Assembly (NCBI GenBank): GCA_964582785.1
Contig: CAZOTT010000087.1
Location: 1 to 12,818 of the forward strand
Direction of reading: 5' to 3'
DNA length: 12,818 bases
From: JAMOQA01 sp964582785
GTDB taxonomy: Bacteria; Acidobacteriota; Polarisedimenticolia; J045
Under the pieces are notes generated by a model, which saw only the letters and a list, made by a program, of their open reading frames with translations, was not told the origin of the DNA and searched no databases. Below are positions 6,935-12,818 of this stretch, in pieces (position 1 is the stretch's first letter; each line of letters opens with the position of its first letter). The translations under genes and the position numbers were made by a program.

Positions 6935-7480
6935 TCAGGGTGCCGGATGGCCCCCCCGGTGAACCTCGTTGCCGTTCTCCACCACCAGATCGGTCGCGTC
7001 ACCCTGTCCCCCGGGAAGTCCGTCCGAACCGTAGCAGACCACCCGGTACCCGTCCGGGGCCGGTGCGTACCGGACCCGGTGTCCCCACGGGTCCCGGACG
7101 GGGCCTTCCAGCCACCGCGGGATCATCTCGTCGAGGGAACGCGGGTACCGCCCCTGGGCGAGACGAAATTCCTCGGCCGCGCGGGAGACCTTCCGGACCG
7201 CGTCCCAGGCCTCGAGGGACGGCCCGCGGGCCGCCGCCTCCAGCACGGCGTCGATCCATTCTATCTCCCGCCGGGCGTCCGCGGCCGCGGGCGTGTCCGG
7301 CCAGCGCCGGACGACCTCCCGGAGTTTCACCCTCGCCGCCTCGAGGGAAGCCTTCTCCTCGAGGGCGACGGCCTCGTGAAACGCTTCCTCGGCCCGCCGG
7401 GACGAGCAGGCGGCCAGCCCCAGGAGGGGCCCCGCGGCGAGCAGGAACACGAGCGCGGCGGAGCGGTTCCACCCGGGCAT
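6935..7480 (-). CDS. Lipoprotein with GspG-like C-terminal domain
   Basis: 181 residues. The N-terminus is a lipoprotein signal: MPGWNR, a hydrophobic core and the lipobox LAAC, with Cys25 as the lipidated residue. Residues 30-85 are helical and charged, and look like one or two TPR-type helical hairpins (AEEAFHEAVALEEKAS then RVKLREVVRRWPDTPAA). Residues 90-166 match the C-terminal domain of type II secretion major pseudopilins (GspG): G-x-YP (110-113), DPWG (130-133), RYAPAPDGYRVVCYGSDG and GGQGDATDL, which resembles the calcium-binding loop of GspG. The pilin N-terminal methylation motif and hydrophobic helix are absent, so this is not itself a pseudopilin. ATG start with GGAGG about 6 nt upstream. 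First gene of the cluster, divergent from the HEAT gene. I see no clear promoter on its side of the 122-nt divergent gap. Confidence 0.8.
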   Translation of the reverse strand: MPGWNRSAALVFLLAAGPLLGLAACSSRRAEEAFHEAVALEEKASLEAARVKLREVVRRWPDTPAAADARREIEWIDAVLEAAARGPSLEAWDAVRKVSRAAEEFRLAQGRYPRSLDEMIPRWLEGPVRDPWGHRVRYAPAPDGYRVVCYGSDGLPGGQGDATDLVVENGNEVHRGGHPAP

Positions 7481-7534
7481 CGGATCCTCCGGTCCCCCCG
7501 GTCAACGTCGTTCCGGCGCGGCCGGCGCGCCACC

Positions 7535-7564
7535 TTGCCCCGGTGACGGCCACTCTGCGAGAAT
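7535..7564 (+). promoter_or_regulatory. Candidate promoter of the HEAT-repeat gene
   Basis: TTGCCC (7535-7540), an 18-nt spacer and GAGAAT (7559-7564), with TGC directly before the -10 hexamer. Both hexamers are partial matches (TTG and A-AAT). The position, 39 nt upstream of the TTG start in a divergent gap, supports it. Confidence 0.33.
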
Positions 7565-7590
7565 GCCCCCGTCGGTGGGCCGCGGGCCCG

Positions 7591-7596
7591 GGAGGT
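7591..7596 (+). promoter_or_regulatory. Shine-Dalgarno selecting a TTG start
   Basis: GGAGGT stands 6 nt before the TTG at 7603. No ATG or GTG in this frame has a comparable site nearby, so this ribosome site decides the start of the HEAT-repeat gene. Confidence 0.65.
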
Positions 7597-7602
7597 GGGA
7601 GC

Positions 7603-9027
7603 TTGTCCGCGCATTCGGAGCAGGGATCCCCGGCCGACGAGGTCCTGGGCGCGCGGGACCCCCGGGGACCGGAAGCCCGGCTGCGCGCCTGGATCGAGGC
7701 GATCGCCTCGGGAGACGCGGCCGAGGCGGAGGCGGCCCAGGAGGGGCTCGTGTCCCTCGGCCGGAAGGCGGTCCGCCCCCTGCTCCGCTGCCTCGAGCGG
7801 GACGACGAGCGGACCCGGCTGCGGGTGGTGGGGCTTCTCGGCCTCCTCGGCGACCCGCGGGCGGCGGAACCCCTCGCCGCCCTCCTCCACGACCCGTCCG
7901 AGAAGATTCGCCGCAGCGCCGCCACGGCCCTCGGCCGGATCGCCAGCCCCCTGGCGGTGCCCACCCTGGCCGCCCTCCTCCGCCGGGAAACCGCTCCCCG
8001 GGTCCGCCTGGCGGCGACCCGCGCCCTGGTGGGCCTGGTCCAGGCCGGGCACGAGGACGCGCTTCCCCCCGTCCTCGAACGCCTGGCCGACCGGCGGGAA
8101 GAACCCCGCGTGCGGATGGCCGCCATGGAGGCGATCCCCTGGGCGCCGGGCGAGGAGCTGTCCCGGGAGGGGCGTTCCCTGCTCGAGCGGCTGGCCCGGG
8201 AGAGGCGGGGCCCGGTCCCGCGCAAGGCCCGCCGGATGCTCGCCACGGCTCCCCGGCCCCGGCTCGACCGGTGGGTCCTGGAACGGCTTCTCGGCCACCT
8301 CGGCAGCCGGAAGCTGGCCACCTGGCGCCAGGCGGTCGCCCAGCTCCGGCGGGCCGGATCGGCGGTCGTGGAGCCGCTGGTCCAGGCGATGCTCGCGCGA
8401 CCGGGCGACCGGGAGTACGCCCGTCGCGTGGTCCTGGTGCTGCGCTCCCTGTCCAGCCGCCAGCTCGGCCGGCTGGGACCCTACCTGGACCTGGTCCGGG
8501 ACCCGGTGCACCTGGCCGCCCTGGTCGAGGTGGTCGAGGAGGCCGGCAGCCGGGCCCTTCTCGGCCGGCTCGCCGGTTTCGTCGGCCGCGTGGCCCGGCT
8601 CCGGGAAACGGCCCCGGCCGAGGACACCTGCGCCCTGGACCGGGTCCGCTACCGCGCCCACCTGGCCCTCGCCCGGGCGGGATCCCGCCTCGGAATCCCG
8701 GACCTCCGCCGCGTCCTGGAGGACACGGCGCAGCCGCTGGCCCCGGAAGTCGCGGAAGCGATCGGCCTGGTGGGCACCCGCGGAGACCTCCCCGCGATGC
8801 TCCGGGCGTACCGCCGGTCCCGGGGAGTCACCCGGCTCGCCCTGCGGGATGCCGTCCTGCAGGTGGCCCGCCGGGAACGGGTGCGCCGCACCAGCCGCCT
8901 GCTCGATTCCCTCGACCCGGCGGAACGCCGGGCCGCCCGGGAAATCCTGGGGGCCCCGCGGCCCCCGGTCCCCCGCGCCGACCGGACGCCGCTCGTTGAC
9001 AGCGCCGAACCGCCGCTCCTACCCTGA
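7603..9027 (+). CDS. HEAT-repeat protein
   Basis: 474 residues from a TTG start with an ideal GGAGGT site; the frame is open further upstream, but that part is a shadow of the divergent lipoprotein gene and its upstream spacer. No signal peptide, so probably cytoplasmic. The protein is an alpha-solenoid of HEAT/PBS-lyase-type repeats, clearest at about 45-180: AVRPLLRCLERDDERTRLR, LLGDPRAAEPLAALLHD, KIRRSAATALGRIASPLAV, VRLAATRALVGL and VRMAAMEAI. Helical, Arg/Leu-rich repeats continue to about 440, less regularly, before a Pro-rich tail (RPPVPRADR). Such proteins usually act as binding scaffolds; no catalytic motif is visible and the partner is unknown. The last codons contain the gap promoter candidate, and the TGA partly overlaps its -10, so read-through into gap is possible. 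Confidence 0.85.
   Translation: MSAHSEQGSPADEVLGARDPRGPEARLRAWIEAIASGDAAEAEAAQEGLVSLGRKAVRPLLRCLERDDERTRLRVVGLLGLLGDPRAAEPLAALLHDPSEKIRRSAATALGRIASPLAVPTLAALLRRETAPRVRLAATRALVGLVQAGHEDALPPVLERLADRREEPRVRMAAMEAIPWAPGEELSREGRSLLERLARERRGPVPRKARRMLATAPRPRLDRWVLERLLGHLGSRKLATWRQAVAQLRRAGSAVVEPLVQAMLARPGDREYARRVVLVLRSLSSRQLGRLGPYLDLVRDPVHLAALVEVVEEAGSRALLGRLAGFVGRVARLRETAPAEDTCALDRVRYRAHLALARAGSRLGIPDLRRVLEDTAQPLAPEVAEAIGLVGTRGDLPAMLRAYRRSRGVTRLALRDAVLQVARRERVRRTSRLLDSLDPAERRAAREILGAPRPPVPRADRTPLVDSAEPPLLP
8996..9025 (+). promoter_or_regulatory. Promoter of the gap-pgk-tpiA operon, inside the HEAT gene end
   Basis: TTGACA (8996-9001) is a perfect -35 hexamer. An 18-nt spacer leads to TACCCT (9020-9025), which has the T, A and final T of the -10 consensus. 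Transcription would start near 9032, giving a leader of about 50 nt before gap. The element overlaps the last ten codons and stop of the HEAT-repeat gene. It is the best sigma-70-type match I see in the window. Confidence 0.6.
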
Positions 9028-9085
9028 GCGGCCCGGGGGACCGCCCGGCAGAACCCACCCCGCCCGCCGGGGGTCGAGGACACCG

Positions 9086-10114
9086 ATGACCATGCTCCGC
9101 GTCGGTCTCAACGGCGCCGGCCGGATCGGCCGTGCCCTGCTCCGCCTTCTCGCCGGGCGGGAGGAAGCGGCGATCGTCGCCGTCAACGACACCGCGGGCG
9201 CCGGCACCGTCGCCCACCTCCTGCGCCACGACAGTATCCACGGGCGGTTTCCCGGCCCGGTGGAGGCGGGGGACGGCCGGATCGTCGTCGCCGGCCGTTC
9301 GATCCGTTTCCACGCGGAACCCGACCCGGGGGCGATCCCGTGGGACGAGGCGGGGGTCGAGCTGGTGATCGAGGCCACCGGCAGGTTCGCGGCCGGTCCC
9401 GGGGCGCGCCGTCACCTGCGGGGTTCCGTGCGGCGCGTCCTGGTCACCGCCGTGGCCCCCGAGGCGGACACGACGGTCGTCCCCGGGGTGACCCCGCCGG
9501 TGCCGGGGCGGGGCGCGGAGGTGGTCTCCCTCGCCTCCTGCACCACCCACGCCGCGGCCCTGCCCCTCGCCCTCCTCGACCACTGGTACGGGATCGAGGC
9601 GGCGGAGATGACCACGGTACACTGCACGACCGGGTCCCAGGTCACCATGGACCAGCCCCACGGGGACCTCCGCCGCGCGCGCTCGGCCCTGCTGTCGATG
9701 ATCCCGACGACCACCTCGGCCTCCCGGGGACTGGTCACCGTGCTGCCCGGGCTGGCGGGACGGCTGACCTGCCTCGCCATCCGGGTGCCGGTGGCGGCCG
9801 GGAGCCTGGTGGAGATCGTCGCCGCGACCCGGGACCCGGTCGATGCCCCCGCCCGCCTGGCCGCCCGCTTCCGGGCCGCGGCGGAGGGGGAGCTCGGCGG
9901 CCTGCTCGGGACGGCGGAAGAACCGCTGGTGTCGGTCGACTTCGTCGGAAACCCCTGCTCCGCGGTGATCGACCTGCCCCTGCTCGCGCGCCCCGGCGAC
10001 CGGCTGGTACGCGTCGTCGCCTGGTACGACAACGAGTGGGGCTACGCGAACCGGGTACGGGACGTCGTCCTCGCCCACCGGGACGATTCCGCGTGGAAAG
10101 GAGCTGTCTCATGA
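9086..10114 (+). CDS. gap: Glyceraldehyde-3-phosphate dehydrogenase (divergent)
   Basis: Reversible oxidation and phosphorylation of glyceraldehyde 3-phosphate to 1,3-bisphosphoglycerate with NAD(P). 342 residues, normal length. The dinucleotide fold starts with LNGAGRIGR (8-16), and Asp35 in AVNDT suggests NAD preference. Catalytic Cys152 (SCTT, 151-154) and His179 are present, as are substrate-phosphate residues Thr182 and Arg233 and the nicotinamide-binding Asn316 (WYDNEWGY, 313-320). Several near-invariant family positions differ: SAPA is TAVA (121-124), SCTTN is SCTTH (His155), the YTNDQ segment is TTGSQ (181-185), and TTTG is TTTS (208-211). ATG at 9086 with GAGGA 5 nt upstream; the ATG at 9092 is a possible alternative. 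The end overlaps pgk by 4 nt (ATGA). Erythrose-4-phosphate dehydrogenase is less likely given the pgk and tpiA neighbours. Confidence 0.92.
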   Translation: MTMLRVGLNGAGRIGRALLRLLAGREEAAIVAVNDTAGAGTVAHLLRHDSIHGRFPGPVEAGDGRIVVAGRSIRFHAEPDPGAIPWDEAGVELVIEATGRFAAGPGARRHLRGSVRRVLVTAVAPEADTTVVPGVTPPVPGRGAEVVSLASCTTHAAALPLALLDHWYGIEAAEMTTVHCTTGSQVTMDQPHGDLRRARSALLSMIPTTTSASRGLVTVLPGLAGRLTCLAIRVPVAAGSLVEIVAATRDPVDAPARLAARFRAAAEGELGGLLGTAEEPLVSVDFVGNPCSAVIDLPLLARPGDRLVRVVAWYDNEWGYANRVRDVVLAHRDDSAWKGAVS

Positions 10115-11310
10115 GCTACCGATCGATCACGGACCTCGAGGCACGCGGCCGGGTCGTCTTCTGCCGCGTGGATTTCAACGTGCCCCTGGACGGCGCCACG
10201 ATCTCCGACGACCGCCGGATCCGGGCCGCGCTGCCGACCATCCGGTGGCTGGCCGGGCACGGGGCCCGGGTCGTCTGCGCCAGCCACCTGGGGCGGCCGA
10301 AGGGCAGGCGGGTGCCCGAGCTCAGCCTGGCGCCGGTGGCCCGCCGCCTCGGGGAACTGCTCGGCACCCCCGTTCCGTTCGCCGAGGACTGCATCGGAGA
10401 GCCGGCCCGGCGCCTCGCGGAGGGTCTCGCGCCGGGAGCCGTCGGCCTGCTGGAGAACCTCCGCTACCACGAGGGGGAAACGAAGGGGGACGACGCCTTC
10501 GCCCGGGCCCTGGCCGAGCCGGTGGACCTCTACGTCAACGACGCCTTCGGGGCGGCGCATCGGGCCCACGCCTCCGTGGTCGGCGTCCCGCGACACGTCC
10601 GGGAAACCGCCGCCGGGTTCCTGATGGACCGGGAGGTTTCCGCCCTCTCGCGCCTGCTCGAGTCCCCGGAGCGGCCGTACGTGGCCATCCTCGGCGGGGC
10701 CAAGGTCTCGGACAAGATCGCGCTGGTGGAACAGCTCCTGGCCCGGGTGGACCGCATCCTCGTCGGCGGCGCGATGGCCTACACGTTCCTCGCCGCGCGC
10801 GGGGTGCCGGTCGGGAAGTCCCGGGTCGAGGCGGACCGGCTCGACCTGGCGCGGGAACTCGCGGACAAGGCCGCCGCGCGGGGGGTCCGCATCGTCCTGC
10901 CGGTGGACCACGTGGTCGCCACGACGGTGGACGGACGGCAGGTTTCCGGCCTGTCGACGGTGGACGGGGAGGCGATCCCGGACGGGCTGGCGGGGGTCGA
11001 CATCGGGCCGGCCACCCGGAACCTGTTCCGCGAGGAACTGGGCAGCGACGTGCGGACGGTCCTCTGGAACGGTCCCCTCGGCCTCTTCGAGGCGGAAGGC
11101 TGCGAAGCGGGCACCCGGGAGATCGCCGGGCACCTGGCCGGGTTGACGACGGCCTTCCGCGTGCTCGGCGGGGGCGACACCGCCGCGGCGGCGGCCCGTT
11201 TCGGCCTCGAGGAGTCCTACGATCACGTGTCGACCGGAGGCGGCGCCGCCCTCGAGTTCCTGTCCGGCATCCGGCTGCCCGGGATCGTCGCCCTGGAGGA
11301 GACCGCGTAG
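10111..11310 (+). CDS. pgk: Phosphoglycerate kinase
   Basis: Transfers phosphate from 1,3-bisphosphoglycerate to ADP, the first ATP-yielding step of lower glycolysis. 399 residues, near the bacterial norm. N-domain substrate motifs: RVDFNVPLDG (19-28, with Asp21 and Asn23), the DDRRIRA arginines (33-39) and SHLGRPKG (58-65). C-domain nucleotide motifs: AILGGAKVSDK, VLWNGPLGLFE, LGGGDTAAA and STGGGAALEFLSG. All are intact. ATG start overlapping the gap stop as ATGA, with AAAGGAG about 8 nt upstream. Co-transcribed with gap, whose product is its substrate. A 93-nt spacer with a stem-loop separates it from tpiA. Confidence 0.97.
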   Translation: MSYRSITDLEARGRVVFCRVDFNVPLDGATISDDRRIRAALPTIRWLAGHGARVVCASHLGRPKGRRVPELSLAPVARRLGELLGTPVPFAEDCIGEPARRLAEGLAPGAVGLLENLRYHEGETKGDDAFARALAEPVDLYVNDAFGAAHRAHASVVGVPRHVRETAAGFLMDREVSALSRLLESPERPYVAILGGAKVSDKIALVEQLLARVDRILVGGAMAYTFLAARGVPVGKSRVEADRLDLARELADKAAARGVRIVLPVDHVVATTVDGRQVSGLSTVDGEAIPDGLAGVDIGPATRNLFREELGSDVRTVLWNGPLGLFEAEGCEAGTREIAGHLAGLTTAFRVLGGGDTAAAAARFGLEESYDHVSTGGGAALEFLSGIRLPGIVALEETA

Positions 11311-11328
11311 CGGAAGGAGGCCGGGCCC

Positions 11329-11347
11329 GGTCGGCATCCCGCCGACC
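11329..11347 (+). repeat. Stem-loop in the pgk-tpiA spacer
   Basis: Perfect 7-bp inverted repeat, GGTCGGC (11329-11335) and GCCGACC (11341-11347), with a 5-nt loop. Outer sequences GGCCC (11324-11328) and GGGCC (11354-11358) could extend it with an internal loop. No T-tract follows, so it is not an obvious terminator. It may be an mRNA processing or stability element within the gap-pgk-tpiA transcript. The spacer then becomes strongly purine-rich (11361-11402) and includes the tpiA ribosome site. Confidence 0.4.
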
Positions 11348-11403
11348 ACCGTGGGGCCGCGAAGGGCGGCGGCACGGGAACGGGAACAGGAAGGGAGGAA
11401 GGC

Positions 11404-12192
11404 GTGAATCGCACCCCGCTGATCGTCGGCAACTGGAAGATGAACCACACCCGGGCTACCGCGCGGAGGTTCTGCGCGGAACTCCGCGAGCAGCACGTGG
11501 AAGCCGCCCTCCCCACGGGGATCGAGACGGGGATCGCCCCGCCCTTCACGGCCCTCGACGTGGTCGGCGAGGGCCTCGGGGAGCTCCCGGTCTTCCTCGC
11601 CGCCCAGGACGTCCACTGGGAGCCGTCCGGCGCCTTTACCGGGGAGGTGGCGCCGGGAATGCTGGCCGAACTGGGTTGCCGGATGGTCATCGTCGGCCAC
11701 TCGGAGCGCCGGCACCTCTTCGGGGAAACCGACGACCGCGTCGCGAGGAAGGTGGCGGCGGTCCGGGACGCGGGAATGACCCCGATCCTGTGCGTCGGGG
11801 AGACGGAGGACGAGCGGGATGCCGGCCGGACGCGGGCCGTGGTCGAGGTGCAGCTGCGCCGGGGCCTCGAACGGGTCGAACCGGGGGAACCGGCCCGGCT
11901 GGTCGTCGCCTACGAGCCGGTCTGGGCGATCGGGACCGGGCGTGTCGCGACGCCGGACCAGGTGGAGGAGGTCCACGGCTTCCTGCGGGACGTGCTGGCC
12001 TCCATCGGCGGGGCGGCGTTCGGCGCCGGGGTGCGGATCCTCTACGGGGGTTCCGTGAAGCCCGGGAACGCGCCGGGGCTCGCCGGGCTGCCCCACGTGG
12101 ACGGGTTCCTGGTGGGGGGAGCCAGCCTGGAGGCGGAGACCTTCGCCCGGCTCTGCCACATCCTGGCGGGCGGGGCGGGAGCCGGCGACTGA
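11404..12192 (+). CDS. tpiA: Triose-phosphate isomerase
   Basis: Interconverts dihydroxyacetone phosphate and glyceraldehyde 3-phosphate. 262 residues in the TIM-barrel family, slightly above the usual ~250. Catalytic residues are visible: Asn10 and Lys12 (GNWKMN, 9-14), His99 (VGHSERR, 97-103) and Glu171 (YEPVWAIGTG, 170-179). The mobile loop 6 is AIGTGR, and the phosphate-binding end is YGGSVKP (214-220) and LVGGASL (236-242). GAFTGE (76-81) is also conserved. The C-terminal tail is Gly/Ala-rich. GTG start with GGAGGAA 3-9 nt upstream. Lies 93 nt after pgk in the same direction, so probably the same operon. Confidence 0.97.
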   Translation: MNRTPLIVGNWKMNHTRATARRFCAELREQHVEAALPTGIETGIAPPFTALDVVGEGLGELPVFLAAQDVHWEPSGAFTGEVAPGMLAELGCRMVIVGHSERRHLFGETDDRVARKVAAVRDAGMTPILCVGETEDERDAGRTRAVVEVQLRRGLERVEPGEPARLVVAYEPVWAIGTGRVATPDQVEEVHGFLRDVLASIGGAAFGAGVRILYGGSVKPGNAPGLAGLPHVDGFLVGGASLEAETFARLCHILAGGAGAGD

Positions 12193-12260
12193 CCGTTCCC
12201 CTTCCCGGGGGAGCCGGCCGGTACCCCGTCCTTCCGGCGCCCCCCGGAGGGAGGCGCGTC

Positions 12261-12289
12261 TTGCCCGCCGGCCGGGCCCGTGCTACGGT
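12261..12289 (+). promoter_or_regulatory. Candidate promoter of secG
   Basis: TTGCCC (12261-12266), a 17-nt spacer and TACGGT (12284-12289), with TGC directly before the -10 (extended -10). Transcription would start near 12296, about 30 nt before the secG GTG. The 132-nt tpiA-secG gap has no other coding content. An imperfect hairpin (GCGCC at 12237-12241 with GGCGC at 12253-12257, one mismatch within the stem) sits just upstream, without a T-tract. Confidence 0.5.
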
Positions 12290-12324
12290 TTGGCGGCTCC
12301 CCAGCCGGGGGGCGGGAGGTTTCT

Positions 12325-12750
12325 GTGCTCTGGTTCACGCTCGTGCTGGCGGTTCACGTGATCGTCTCCGTCTTCCTGATCCTCGTGGTCCTGCTCCAGA
12401 GCGGGCAGGCCGGTGACATCGCCAGCGCGTTCGGCGGCGGCGGGTCCCAGGCGGCGTTCGGTCCCCGGGGATCGAGCAACGTGCTGACGAAGGCCACGAC
12501 CTGGTCGGCGGCGATCTTCATGGTCACGTCGATCCTGCTCGTCTTCCTGTCCCAGGAGCGCGGCGGATCCGTCCTGGACGAGGTCCAGGCTCCCGCCCCG
12601 ACGCCGGCCGTGCAGACGGCCCCGGCGGAGGCGGCCGGCGACCGGGAAGCCGGGCAGGGCCGGGAAGCCGCTCCCGGGAAGACCGGGCCGAAGCAGGCCC
12701 CCGCGGGAACGAAGGCGCCGGCCGGGGACGTGCCGGCCCCGGGGAAGTGA
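12325..12750 (+). CDS. secG: Preprotein translocase subunit SecG
   Basis: Small membrane subunit of the SecYEG translocon that assists SecA-driven protein export. 141 residues from the GTG at 12325, with GGAGGT 4 nt upstream. Helix 1 is about 4-25 (FTLVLAVHVIVSVFLILVVL), followed by LLQSGQAGDI and the Gly-rich cytoplasmic loop FGGGGSQAAFGPRGSSNVL (36-54), a hallmark of SecG. Helix 2 is about 58-76. The remaining 60 residues form an Ala/Pro/Gly/Lys-rich low-complexity tail, common in SecG of GC-rich bacteria. A farther in-frame GTG at 12280 would put coding sequence over the promoter candidate and lacks a ribosome site. Placement after tpiA and before a tRNA-Leu matches other bacteria. Confidence 0.95.
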   Translation: MLWFTLVLAVHVIVSVFLILVVLLQSGQAGDIASAFGGGGSQAAFGPRGSSNVLTKATTWSAAIFMVTSILLVFLSQERGGSVLDEVQAPAPTPAVQTAPAEAAGDREAGQGREAAPGKTGPKQAPAGTKAPAGDVPAPGK

Positions 12751-12758
12751 GCTAGACT
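12730..12758 (+). promoter_or_regulatory. Weak promoter candidate for the tRNA-Leu gene
   Basis: TAGACT (12753-12758) is a fair -10, 21 nt before the mature tRNA 5' end. The matching -35 at 17-nt spacing is GTGCCG (12730-12735), a poor fit that lies inside the end of secG. The tRNA may instead be transcribed from the secG promoter. Confidence 0.25.
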
Positions 12759-12779
12759 ACGGCGCAGCGCGAGCCGGGT

Positions 12780-12818
12780 GCCGAAGTGGCGGAATTGGCA
12801 GACGCGCATGGTTGAGGG
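12780..12818 (+). tRNA. tRNA-Leu (anticodon GAG), 5' part only
   Basis: The sequence from GCCGAAGTGGCGGAATTGGC onward is the typical 5' half of a bacterial class II leucine tRNA: acceptor strand GCCGAAG, TG at positions 8-9 and a D-loop with TTGGCAGAC. The anticodon arm begins CATGG-TT, followed by GAG at 12814-12816, which would read CTC and CTT codons. The window ends two bases later, so the 3' half of the anticodon stem, the long variable arm and the T arm are not visible. It lies 29 nt after secG; in E. coli a Leu(GAG) tRNA gene (leuU) also follows secG. Confidence 0.9.

Noticed and set aside
3648..7546. Very long plus-strand open frames over nuoA-C and the envelope cluster
   Set aside because: Their Pro/Gly/Arg-rich low-complexity products have no recognisable domain and lie opposite genes with clear motifs and ribosome sites.
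10042..12159. 705-codon minus-strand open frame opposite pgk and tpiA
   Set aside because: Complementary to two fully intact, conserved enzymes; the product is Arg/Pro/Gly/Asp-rich without any domain.
12237..12257. Hairpin after tpiA as an intrinsic terminator
   Set aside because: The stem has a mismatch, the loop is only three bases, and no T-tract follows; it also abuts the secG -35 candidate.
1..12818. Mobile element, phage, CRISPR or defence system
   Set aside because: No transposase, integrase, terminal inverted repeats, repeat-spacer array or defence-type nuclease is visible on either strand; the genes are mostly housekeeping.

Overview
This window is a GC-rich bacterial chromosome segment with GTG and TTG starts, strong purine Shine-Dalgarno sites and very tight gene packing. 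It reads as core-genome sequence. I see no transposase, phage gene, CRISPR array, integrase or attachment site. The content (a complex I cluster with nuoD directly next to nuoH, a gap-pgk-tpiA-secG run followed by a tRNA-Leu, a GspG-like lipoprotein and a DUF192 protein) fits a high-GC Gram-negative lineage such as a deltaproteobacterial-type group. The exact phylum cannot be fixed from this sequence alone.

Layout. (1) Positions 1-5084, minus strand: a proton-pumping NADH:quinone oxidoreductase operon, transcribed nuoA-B-C-D-H-I-J-K-L, with nuoL cut after 17 codons by the window edge. The genes are 8-19 nt apart or overlap. No nuoE, nuoF or nuoG lies between D and H or just upstream of A, so only the quinone-reducing connecting arm and the membrane arm are encoded here. 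(2) Positions 5085-5335: a non-coding stretch of 251 nt with a probable nuo promoter, an overlapping terminator-like inverted repeat and a GC-rich leader hairpin. (3) Positions 5336-7480, minus strand: a three-gene cluster transcribed as a lipoprotein with a GspG-like C-terminal domain, an exported or membrane-anchored DUF192 protein, and a secreted 372-residue protein of unknown family. All three look extracytoplasmic. (4) Positions 7603-9027, plus strand: a HEAT-repeat protein with a TTG start, divergent from region 3. (5) Positions 9086-12750, plus strand: gap, pgk, tpiA and secG. A near-consensus promoter for gap sits in the last codons of the HEAT gene, and secG has its own promoter candidate. 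(6) Positions 12780-12818: the first half of a tRNA-Leu with a GAG anticodon, cut by the window end.

Working together: gap, pgk and tpiA encode three consecutive lower-glycolysis/gluconeogenesis enzymes. The Nuo membrane machine passes electrons to quinone and pumps protons. SecG belongs to the SecYEG translocon that would export the three envelope proteins. The least understood part is the three-gene envelope cluster. The GAPDH keeps its catalytic residues but differs from the usual family signatures at several otherwise near-invariant positions. I found no clear new defence, mobile or signalling system.
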